Assembly (NCBI GenBank): GCA_003170825.1
Contig: PMYL01000054.1
Location: forward strand, 183,894 to 247,893
DNA: 64,000 nucleotides
Source of the DNA: Acidobacteriaceae bacterium
Lineage (GTDB): Bacteria; Acidobacteriota; Terriglobia; Terriglobales; Acidobacteriaceae
Direction of reading: 5' to 3'
The notes below the pieces were generated by a model, which saw only the letters and a list, made by a program, of their open reading frames with translations, was not told the DNA's origin and did not search any database. Within the stretch, counting starts at the first letter, position 1; each line of letters starts with the position of its first letter. Made by a program: the position numbers and the translations under genes. Of this stretch, positions 10,252-17,913 are shown one piece after another.

Positions 10252-10956
10252 ATGAAGTCATTGAAGGGAACGCGCATCACCTGGCTGGGTCACGCGACCG
10301 TGCTGGTCCAGACCGCCAAGGGCACAAACATCCTGATCGACCCGTTTATCGCCCAGAATCCGAAGTACCCGAAGGATTTTGTCCTGCCGGCGAAGATAGA
10401 CTACATCTTGCTCACACATGGCCATGGCGACCATATCTCCGACGCAGTGCCGGTGGCCGCCAGACATGGCTCCGCCGTGGTGGCAATTTATGAGCTGGCG
10501 TCCTATGTGGCGGGCAAGGGAGTGGCCCAAACGATCGGGATGAATCTGGGCGGAACCGTGCAACTGAAGGACGTGGCGGCCACGATGGTGGAGGCCAAAC
10601 ATTCCGCAGGGGCGCAGGATGAGCATGGAACGCACTATGTGGGAGTGGCAGCAGGGTATGTATTGAACATTGCGGACGGCCCGGTACTTTACCATGCCGG
10701 AGATACCGCAGTCTTCGGGGATATGAAACTGATCCGCGAGCTATACCGGCCCGAGGTGGCGATGCTTCCCATTGGAGGACACTTCACCATGGGGCCGAAG
10801 GAAGCCGCACTGGCGACGCGCTTTCTGGAGCCAAAGATAGTGCTTCCGCTGCACTTCGGCACATTTCCGCCGCTGAAGGGCACACCCGAGGAATTGGCTG
10901 CGCTGGTAGATGCCGGCGTGCAGGTTGTGCGGTGGATCCCGGGGGAATCTATATAG
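10252..10956 (+). CDS. UPF0173 metal-dependent hydrolase
   Basis: A 234-residue metallo-beta-lactamase-fold protein of the UPF0173 / YtkL type; its physiological substrate is unknown. The metal-binding motif THGHGDH has H56, H58, D60 and H61. Further ligands are in KHSAG, in YHAGDTAVFGD and in the C-terminal LPLHFGTFP. The length matches the family. A GGGAGTGAGCC site precedes the ATG. It ends the rightward gene run that begins with bactofilin. Confidence 0.9.
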   Translation: MKSLKGTRITWLGHATVLVQTAKGTNILIDPFIAQNPKYPKDFVLPAKIDYILLTHGHGDHISDAVPVAARHGSAVVAIYELASYVAGKGVAQTIGMNLGGTVQLKDVAATMVEAKHSAGAQDEHGTHYVGVAAGYVLNIADGPVLYHAGDTAVFGDMKLIRELYRPEVAMLPIGGHFTMGPKEAALATRFLEPKIVLPLHFGTFPPLKGTPEELAALVDAGVQVVRWIPGESI

Positions 10957-11037
10957 TCTGAATTCTGTCCTGCCATGTAAACCGGATGGAGGATGGGCTG
11001 GCATTCAAGCCAGCCCAAGGCCATCCCGTGGTTGCAG

Positions 11038-11280
11038 TTACTTTGCAGCTGCTGCTTTCTTCTGCTCTGCCCAACGCCGCTTGACAGCCTCGACAATGCG
11101 CTTCCGTCCTTCAGGAGTCAGATTCCTCTTCTTCTTTCTCTTCTTGACGGGTTTCTTGGCGGCGGGGGCTGCCGCAGCCTTCTTGGGCGCCGGGACGGCT
11201 CCGCCGCCCAGCAGGGCACGAGCCTGCAGCAACTGTGCAATCTCATGATCGATTTGTACCAGAATTTCTGAAACTCCCAC
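11038..11280 (-). CDS. small basic Ala/Lys/Pro-rich protein
   Basis: An 80-residue protein. The start is set by AGGAGGAACC directly before the GTG at 11280; a longer frame from 11358 lacks a site. Residues 1-25 form an amphipathic helix (VSEILVQIDHEIAQLLQARALL). Residues 30-52 are an Ala/Pro/Lys linker ending in KPVKKRKKKRNL. Residues 53-80 form a basic helix resembling the LTPEGRKRIVEAVKRRWAE motif seen in small nucleic-acid-binding proteins. DNA or RNA binding is an inference from charge. It lies downstream of the permease gene on the same strand, 182 bases away. Confidence 0.7.
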   Translation of the reverse strand: MGVSEILVQIDHEIAQLLQARALLGGGAVPAPKKAAAAPAAKKPVKKRKKKRNLTPEGRKRIVEAVKRRWAEQKKAAAAK

Positions 11281-11462
11281 GGTTCCTCCTCTTAGGTACT
11301 TAATAAGTGATTGAATGTCCACGGTGCCTAAGTCGAAGGCTTGGCGCAAAGCAACCACTTGACCTGTGCAACAGGATACGCAACTACAGACTCTTTTACA
11401 AACGAAAAATGCAAAAGTTGCGGAAATGAGAAAAGTTACCGGGGATGTAACTAAGGTTTACT

Positions 11463-13832
11463 CTAGCGCGCGGGCGGAGGCTTGGGCGGAATAGACGGTT
11501 GACCGGGCACGGAAGAACTGCCGGAAAGATCCTGGCTGCCGAGGCGCAGAGTGGCAGGAGCTTCGGCGGCGCGATAGTTGCGCAGGTCGCGCAGGATCTC
11601 CTGCTTCTCGCGTGCGTACTGCCCGGCAAGCCGGGTGAGGGCATAGGTGATGATGTCACTGTGGTGCAGGTCCGGCACGGAAGGATCGCGGCGCATGTTG
11701 AGCCACAACCGGTGAACCAACTGGACGTCATCGGGGCTCAGAGTGGGAGCGTGGGGCCCGATGTAAAAGACCTTGACCTCGCCGCTGGTATCGATGATAT
11801 AGAGGTTGAACTGGCGCTTGGGTTCCGGCAGCGCCTCCCAGGCCTGTCCCATGTGGAAGGCCTGGTCCTCGGCGGTCATCCTGGTGGAAACTCCGGAAAC
11901 GACCGAGTCCACTTCCAGCGAGTTTGCGCCCTGCGCCAGCGCGGCGAAGAGGTCTCCGGCGGGAACCAGGAGCAGAGAAACCTTTTTTCCAAAGCTCTCA
12001 GCGACGGAGATGGCCTTGGTAAAGATCATCTGCTCATGCTCGCTGAAACTCTGTTGCTCCGCGCTTAGATACTCCGGTCCGCCTACGCCCATCATGCGGA
12101 CGCTGATCACCACCACGTCCTGCTCCTCGGTGCTGGTGTGGGAGAGGGCCCACTTGAGGGCGAAGGGATTGCCGGCGTCGCGCATGGTGACCATGACGCC
12201 GCCGGGGCGGATGGCCGCCGACTCTCGGCTCACCGTGTCCTGGTGCTCCAGTTGGAAGTAATCTTTCATCTGCCGGGCAGCCAGGGCATGTTTCCGCAGG
12301 TTCCTGCGCTCGGAGATGGTGAATACGATGAAGAACGCAGCGGCAAACGTCAGGCCACTCATCGTGGCCACCGACTTGGTGAACAGGTTGACGACGGCGG
12401 TGGAAAGCAGTACCAGGAAGACCGAGAGCAGACCTATGGGGATCTCTAATTTTCCGATGCGCAGATTGGGGGGTACTTTCCAGCCGCGCTCGCCATGATA
12501 CTTCCAGCGCAGCACCAGCATTGCCAGGTTGTTGAAAGTGAACGACCAGATGACGCCGAAGGCGTAGGCCTCGCCCAGGACGATGACGTTGCCCCGGCTG
12601 GCGATGATGGTGAACATCTGGAGGAAGAAGACCAGGTTGACGATGCGATGGCTGGTGCCGTACTTGGAGTGCGGCTTGCGGAACCAGTCGGTGAGCACAC
12701 CGTCCTCGGCCACCCTCATCAGTACACCGGTCGATCCGATCATGGAGGTGTTGATGGCGCCGGAGAGAATCAGGAAGCCGACGAGGACCACGAAGATGCG
12801 GAAGGCGATGCGCCAGAACAATGGCCCCACCATGTACATGGCCAGGCCGGCGATCAGGTTGTCCTGGTAGATGTGGGTTCGCTGCCACGTGGGGATCAGC
12901 ATGGAGGCCAGCAGCGTGGCTCCGCCGGTGAAGATCAGGCTATAGATGGCAATGACAATCGCCGCGCGCTTGAGATTCTTGAGCTTGGGATGCTCGATCT
13001 CGCGATTGACCTGGGCCAGGCTCTCCTCGCCGCTCATGGCCAGAATGGAGTGGCCGAAGGCCATGAGAATTCCGAACAGGCCCATCAGGGGAAGCAGTTG
13101 CGGCGATCCTTTCAGGAAACCCAAGGCATCGCTACTGAACTTGAGATGGGAGGGTATGGGCGGCGGAGGCAGGTGAGCGCCGCGCATGAACACCGAGTAA
13201 GTGCCCCATAGCAGAAGAATCACCACCATCACTGTGGTGATCTGTATAACGCGCAGAGCCTTGCCGCTGGAATTCTCGATACCCTTGATGTTCTGCCACC
13301 AGTAATAGATGGTGACCGCGGCCGCGAACACCGCCGCGGTGGAGTTCATATTGAACTGGAAGGGGTGGTTCTGCGCGTCCATCAGAGCCGGAGGGAGCCA
13401 GTGGCTTTGGGCTGCAACCGTCATCAGCTCGTTCATCAACCCGGTAATATATTGCCCGGCGGAAACGCCTGAGATTGGTCCGGTGAGGATGTAATCGAAC
13501 ATCAGGGCGGAGACGCTCAGCTTGGCAAAGGTGCCGCCCAGGGCCTCCTTCACCACGCGGTAGACGCCGCCGCGGGTGAACATCGAACAGCTTTCGACGT
13601 AGACCGCGCGCACCGCGAAGCTGAACAGCATGATGCCGAGGATGAACCACGGGGCGGCCGCGCCGACCGCGTGCTCGGCAATGCCCCCGGCATAAAAGGC
13701 CGAGGAACCCAAATCGTTGAGAACGATAGCTGCCGCGCGCCAAAAGGAGATAAAGGTCAGCATCACGGAGGATGCGACAATGAGCCGGACGCGATCAGAG
13801 AGTGGGGCTGCGGTCGTTCGAGTGGTTGCCAT
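11463..13832 (-). CDS. APC-family permease with C-terminal USP-like domain
   Basis: A 789-residue transporter of the amino acid-polyamine-organocation superfamily, probably importing amino acids; the substrate is not inferable. Residues about 15-520 contain about twelve membrane helices, with the helix-1 segment AAAIVLNDLGSSAFYAGGI and the conserved Gly-rich turn in LFGILMAFGHSILAMSGEESLAQVNREI. Residues 520-760 are soluble. They read like a universal-stress-protein-type Rossmann fold (GGVMVTMRDAGNPFALKWAL, then DVVVISVRMMG). The tail is Pro/Ser-rich. Transporters with such a tail are usually regulated by ligand binding there. Confidence 0.85.
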   Translation of the reverse strand: MATTRTTAAPLSDRVRLIVASSVMLTFISFWRAAAIVLNDLGSSAFYAGGIAEHAVGAAAPWFILGIMLFSFAVRAVYVESCSMFTRGGVYRVVKEALGGTFAKLSVSALMFDYILTGPISGVSAGQYITGLMNELMTVAAQSHWLPPALMDAQNHPFQFNMNSTAAVFAAAVTIYYWWQNIKGIENSSGKALRVIQITTVMVVILLLWGTYSVFMRGAHLPPPPIPSHLKFSSDALGFLKGSPQLLPLMGLFGILMAFGHSILAMSGEESLAQVNREIEHPKLKNLKRAAIVIAIYSLIFTGGATLLASMLIPTWQRTHIYQDNLIAGLAMYMVGPLFWRIAFRIFVVLVGFLILSGAINTSMIGSTGVLMRVAEDGVLTDWFRKPHSKYGTSHRIVNLVFFLQMFTIIASRGNVIVLGEAYAFGVIWSFTFNNLAMLVLRWKYHGERGWKVPPNLRIGKLEIPIGLLSVFLVLLSTAVVNLFTKSVATMSGLTFAAAFFIVFTISERRNLRKHALAARQMKDYFQLEHQDTVSRESAAIRPGGVMVTMRDAGNPFALKWALSHTSTEEQDVVVISVRMMGVGGPEYLSAEQQSFSEHEQMIFTKAISVAESFGKKVSLLLVPAGDLFAALAQGANSLEVDSVVSGVSTRMTAEDQAFHMGQAWEALPEPKRQFNLYIIDTSGEVKVFYIGPHAPTLSPDDVQLVHRLWLNMRRDPSVPDLHHSDIITYALTRLAGQYAREKQEILRDLRNYRAAEAPATLRLGSQDLSGSSSVPGQPSIPPKPPPAR

Positions 13833-13976
13833 CGCGAGGGTGCCGGAGGATGAGCCGGCTTTCTAGAATTCGGGGAGCCTACATCATCGCCCGCCCTGCG
13901 GTGAGTTTATGTCCGAATCAACACAGAGTCAACAAAAATGGAAAACGCCGCCTCCGAGGGCCAGGACAAGTCAGTC

Positions 13977-14102
13977 CTAGTCCTTTCCGAACAGCTCTTT
14001 CCCGTCCTCGACGAAGCTGATGAGGACGACCACGGTCGACCCCGCCAGCCCGACAAAAAACATGACTTCAAGCAGCCGCATTGCAAAGATAGCCAGTTGC
14101 AT
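13977..14102 (-). CDS. small single-pass membrane protein
   Basis: A 41-residue ORF of the sequence type MQLAIFAMRLLEVMFFVG, then a second hydrophobic half (about residues 19-29), then the acidic/basic tail EDGKELFGKD. The hydrophobic stretch (residues 1-29) is long enough for one membrane span, with the charged tail outside the bilayer. TACAAT lies 9 bases before the ATG and no ribosome site is obvious, so a leaderless or near-leaderless transcript is possible. It fills the gap between the divergent permease and lnt regions. I infer that it is real from its protein-like composition and clean ends. Confidence 0.55.
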   Translation of the reverse strand: MQLAIFAMRLLEVMFFVGLAGSTVVVLISFVEDGKELFGKD

Positions 14103-14181
14103 AAGCACGATTGTAGCGTATTTTGGACCTGTCCGGCGGCGGTTTACGTGCTGAAGCGCGGAAGAGCGCGGCGGTTCGGGT

Positions 14182-14240
14182 GGGAAAGCAACCTCAAAAT
14201 CGTCCGGAACGGCGACAACTCCCGCCCCAGGTTGCTTCCC
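14182..14240 (+). other. inverted repeat upstream of lnt
   Basis: GGGAAAGCAACCT at 14182-14194 can pair with AGGTTGCTTCCC at 14229-14240, with one bulged A and a 34-base loop. It lies about 70 bases before the lnt start. It has no T tract, so it is not a terminator. Its role is unknown. Confidence 0.4.
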
Positions 14241-14310
14241 GATGAAAAGCCGTCAGGCATCCGGGTTCACCCCTGCGCCCGAGGGCAAAATGCGATAGAC
14301 TCGGCCCTGT

Positions 14311-15990
14311 ATGCAGCGTCCATCCTGGAATTTGGGGGCCTGGAAGTTGTGGGCCGCCGCCGGACTTTCCGCCGGCTTGCTCGAGTTGCCGTTTCCGCTG
14401 GCGGGGCCGCTGCCCGTCTGGCGTAGTGTCTTCGCATGGTTTGGGCTGGTCCCGCTGTTATGGGCGGTCCTTTCGCCAGCCTGCGCCTCGCCTTCCTGTC
14501 TGGACGGGCCGCGCCCCTTACGCCGCGGCTTCCTGCTCGCCTATCTCTGTGGCGTGTTGTGGTACATGGGCAACTGCTACTGGGTCCGCGATGTCATGCT
14601 CCGGTACGGCGATATGCCACCGTTGGCGCCGACGCTGCTGCTGGTGGGCTATAGCCTGGTGCTGGGGCTCTACTTCGGGCTCTTCGGCTTGGGTGTGGCG
14701 CTGGTGCGGAGGGCGACCGGCAGCACGCGGCTGGCGCTGGCCGCCGCGCCCATCCTATGGGCTGGGCTGGAACTGGCCGCCGCGCGCATCACCAGCGTTC
14801 CGTGGGACCAACTGGGTTACTCGCAGGTGGACAACGCCCTGGTGAACCAACTTGCGCCGTGGACTGGAGTCTACGGGATCAGCTTTGTGCTGGTGGCCGT
14901 CAATGCGCTGATTGCGGGCGGGTTGGTGCTGGGCCGCTCTTCCGGCAGGCGGCTGTGGGGGATTGCCGGTTTGGTTTTGTTGGTGGGTGGGACGGCGGGG
15001 ATTTTCGTGGCGCCCCCACGGCCCGCGGCTACGGCAACCGCCGTCCTGATCCAACCCAATCTTGACGTGGCCGGCGACAATGCCTGGGCGGGGCCGGAGT
15101 GGGAGCAGCATATCGCCGAGTTCAAGCGGCTGGCCGGAGAACAGTGCAAGAGCTATATCGCCGGGATCCCGCAAACCGGCGCGCCCAGCGGTGAGATTGT
15201 GTGCCCGCCCTATCCGACGCATCCCGATCTGGTGGCATGGCCGGAGTCGCCGGCCCCGTTCATGGAGCAAGACGCACGGTTTCAGCAGGCGCTGGTGGGA
15301 ATCGCCAGGCAAACGCAGGCGCCGCTGGTGGTGGGCAATCTTGGAATGGATTTCTCTGCGGAAGAGCAGGCCTGGCGCGACTACAACTCCGCGCTGGTTG
15401 TGGATGCCGACGGAGCGCGCGTGGGCCGCTACGACAAAATCCACCTGGTTCCCTTCGGCGAGTACGTTCCCTTCCAGAATTTGCTCAAGTTTGCTCACAA
15501 GCTCACTGGCCGCGTCTCTTCGTTCACCCGAGGCGAGGATCACAAGGTCTTCAGGCTCAACGGCCATCGCTATGGCGTCTTCATCTGCTACGAGGCGGTA
15601 TTTGCCGACGAGGTGCGGGAGTTTTCGCGGCTGGGCGCCGAGGTGCTGGTGAATATAAGCGACGACGGCTGGTACGGGGACACCAGCGCTCCCTGGCAGC
15701 ATCTGAACATGACGCGTATGAGGGCCATCGAAAACCGCCGCTGGATTCTGCGCGACACCAACACAGGCGTCACAGCGGTGATCGACCCCTACGGTCGGGT
15801 GCGGCAGAGCATTCCCCGGCACCAGGCGGACGCGCTGCCGGCAGGATACGGCTTCCGCGACGACGTAACCTTCTACACCGCTCACGGCGACCTTTTCGGC
15901 TGGCTCTGTGTCCTGCTGAGTTTGGGGCTGGTTGGCTGGGCGGGAAGAAAACTCCTGCGCCAGGCCGTTTCCTTCAAGAAGCATGAATAA
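14311..15990 (+). CDS. lnt: apolipoprotein N-acyltransferase
   Basis: It transfers the third acyl chain onto the N-terminal cysteine of lipoproteins in the inner membrane. The 559-residue protein has about six N-terminal membrane helices (residues 10-235), a periplasmic nitrilase domain (about 243-520) and one C-terminal helix. The catalytic triad is visible: E312 in AWPESPAPF, K376 in YDKIHLVPFGEY, and C426 in FICYEAVF. An insertion of about 25 residues (275-305, with cysteines in GEQCKSYI and GEIVCPP) precedes the catalytic Glu. No ribosome site is clear before the ATG. The beta-propeller lipoprotein at 27597 is a likely substrate. Confidence 0.93.
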   Translation: MQRPSWNLGAWKLWAAAGLSAGLLELPFPLAGPLPVWRSVFAWFGLVPLLWAVLSPACASPSCLDGPRPLRRGFLLAYLCGVLWYMGNCYWVRDVMLRYGDMPPLAPTLLLVGYSLVLGLYFGLFGLGVALVRRATGSTRLALAAAPILWAGLELAAARITSVPWDQLGYSQVDNALVNQLAPWTGVYGISFVLVAVNALIAGGLVLGRSSGRRLWGIAGLVLLVGGTAGIFVAPPRPAATATAVLIQPNLDVAGDNAWAGPEWEQHIAEFKRLAGEQCKSYIAGIPQTGAPSGEIVCPPYPTHPDLVAWPESPAPFMEQDARFQQALVGIARQTQAPLVVGNLGMDFSAEEQAWRDYNSALVVDADGARVGRYDKIHLVPFGEYVPFQNLLKFAHKLTGRVSSFTRGEDHKVFRLNGHRYGVFICYEAVFADEVREFSRLGAEVLVNISDDGWYGDTSAPWQHLNMTRMRAIENRRWILRDTNTGVTAVIDPYGRVRQSIPRHQADALPAGYGFRDDVTFYTAHGDLFGWLCVLLSLGLVGWAGRKLLRQAVSFKKHE

Positions 15991-16035
15991 AGCGCGGTCA
16001 CGACAACTTCACAACACTCCCTACGGAGAAACCTT

Positions 16036-16461
16036 ATGAGTAAAGCGATCGACAATTTGAATCAGGCCCAGAAACTGGCCATGGCTATTCGGCCTAAGGT
16101 CGGTGGATTTCCCTATCTGGCCGAAGCCTTAAGGCTCGCCGGTGTCACTCGAAACATCTGGTCCCTTCCTTCGTGTCAAAGCCTGTTCCTGACCGAAGAC
16201 GGGCCGGTCATGATCCAGGGCACCCCGTTGGCATCCGGTGCAATGGACGTACCGCCATTCAACCAGGATGCACTTATTGTGGCGTTGAGAATAGATCAGG
16301 CCGGTGAAAGCTCGTTCCCGGAGTTTCTCCAAGCCGCATGGCGCGCCGGAGTTGTGCGCTACGACGTCGATTTTGCGGCACGTACGGTCGCCTACTACGG
16401 CTGCAACAGAGAGGAATACGTCGAATCATATCCGGCTGTCGAAATCGATGAGCCCCGGTAA
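16036..16461 (+). CDS. DUF1398 family protein
   Basis: A 141-residue cytosolic protein of the DUF1398 (YbcV-like, phage-envelope-annotated) family, whose function is unknown. The characteristic C-terminal part is present: a helix with FLQAAWRAGVVRY, then DVDFAARTVAYYGCNREEYVESYP. A GGAGAAACC ribosome site precedes the ATG. Base composition is lower in GC than the flanking lnt and prfB genes. Together with the damaged zinc-finger gene after it, this looks like a small accessory patch inserted between two housekeeping genes. Confidence 0.75.
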   Translation: MSKAIDNLNQAQKLAMAIRPKVGGFPYLAEALRLAGVTRNIWSLPSCQSLFLTEDGPVMIQGTPLASGAMDVPPFNQDALIVALRIDQAGESSFPEFLQAAWRAGVVRYDVDFAARTVAYYGCNREEYVESYPAVEIDEPR

Positions 16462-16485
16462 CCTACACAACCGGCAACTCGGAAA

Positions 16486-16673
16486 ATGAAATGTCCGGTT
16501 TGCGGAGCGGCGGAGTTGATCGCGATACCCGTGACTTGCCGTATACCTACAAAGGCGAGACCACCACGATTCTTGTGATGACGGGCGACTTCTGTCCCGT
16601 CTGCGCAGAGTCCATCCTCAACGGCGCGGAATCGGAGCGCGTCATGCGCGAGAAGCGCCAAGCAGCACAGTGA
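16486..16673 (+). pseudogene. frameshifted and truncated YgiT/MqsA-type zinc-finger gene
   Basis: From the ATG at 16486 the frame reads MKCPVCGAAELI, the N-terminal half of a CxxC zinc knuckle. The continuation (DTRDLPYTYKGETTT, then GDFCPVCAESILNG) is in another frame, so one base is missing at about 16519-16521. Joined, the two parts give both CxxC pairs and the DIPYT-like motif of the YgiT/MqsA antitoxin N-terminal domain. The C-terminal helix-turn-helix half found in full MqsA is absent, because translation stops at 16673. No MqsR toxin gene is next to it. It is a remnant, or a sequencing error in a standalone zinc-finger gene. Confidence 0.7.
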
Positions 16674-16726
16674 TATTCTAAGGATCGGTACAGTCCAACC
16701 CAAAGTCAGGTCTTAAGAGCCAAGCC

Positions 16727-17864
16727 ATGTCGTTGAACGATCTCGAATTCGCTTACGCTCCCGTGCGCGATCAAGTCCGCGACCTGCGGGAGTATCTTTG
16801 ACCCGGCCCGCATCCGCCGGGAACTCGCACAAATAGAGACCAAACTGGCCGATCCGGCCCTCTGGTCCAATCCCAACGCGACTAAACCGCTCATGCGCGA
16901 CAAGAAGCGCCTGGAAGTGATGGTCGCCGCCGACGAGGAACTGGTGCGCCGCACCGGCGAGATCGAGACTTACTTCGAGCTGGCGCGCGAGGGCGAGGAC
17001 GTGCTCGCCGATCTGGAGCGCGACATCAAGGCGCTGGCCGCCTTCAACGAGGCACTGGAAGCGCGGACAATGTTGAACGGCGAGGCCGACGCGCTCAACG
17101 CCATCGTCACCGTGCATCCCGGCGCCGGCGGCACCGAAAGCCAGGACTGGGCCGAGATGCTGATGCGCATGTACCTGCGCTGGGCCGAGCAGGAGGGCTT
17201 CAAAACCGAGATGAACGACTATCAGGACGGCGAGGAGGCGGGCATCAAGTCGGCCACCTTCACCATCCTCGGCGAGTACGCCTTTGGCCAACTGGCCGGC
17301 GAGAGCGGCGTTCACCGCCTGGTCCGCATTTCGCCCTTCGACCAGGCCAAGCGCCGACACACCTCCTTTGCCTCGGTCTACGTCTCGCCGGAGATCGACG
17401 AGACGATCCATGTGGACCTGAAGCTCGAAGACCTGCGCATCGACACCTACCGCTCCGGCGGCAAGGGCGGCCAGCACGTGAACACCACCGACTCCGCCGT
17501 GCGCATGACCCACCTGCCCACGGGCATCGTGGTGCAGTGCCAGAACGAGCGCTCGCAGCACAAGAATCGCGACAAGGCGATGAAGATGTTGCGCTCGCGC
17601 CTCTATGAATATGAGCTTGAAAAGAAGAAGGCCGTGAGCAAGAAGCTTGAGGACTCGAAGCTGGAGATCAACTTTGGCTCGCAGATCCGCTCCTACGTCT
17701 TGCAGCCCTACCGCATTGCCAAGGATCATCGCACCAAGGTGGAGGTGGGCGACGTGGACAAGGTGCTGGACGGGTACCTGGAGCCGTTTCTGCGCGGCTA
17801 TCTGCTGGCCAAGCGGCGGGGAACTGCCGTGGTGGCCGAGACGGACGACGATCTGGATGTGTAG
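16727..17864 (+). CDS. prfB: peptide chain release factor 2 with programmed +1 frameshift
   Basis: RF2 terminates translation at UGA and UAA. The first frame gives 24 codons ending TAT CTT TGA C, the canonical RF2 recoding site, with CGGGAG just upstream as the internal Shine-Dalgarno stimulator. Skipping the T at 16799 continues as DPARIRREL and runs to 17864, giving 378 residues in all. The SPF codon-recognition tripeptide is at 202-204, and the catalytic GGQ is at 247-249 in SGGKGGQHVN. The site is autoregulatory: low RF2 slows termination at the in-frame UGA and favours shifting. Confidence 0.96.
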
Positions 17865-17913
17865 CGGCTGAATCGTCCTCTACACTGATGAGTCCAAGGA
17901 TAAGGAGCAGTCT

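Noticed and set aside
10995..11016. GGGCTGGC hairpin after the UPF0173 gene as a terminator
   Set aside because: The 8-bp stem has no T tract on either strand, so I did not list it as a terminator.
13938..14426. 162-codon plus-strand frame before lnt
   Set aside because: It overlaps the start of lnt and the small membrane ORF, with frequent rare codons and no motif.
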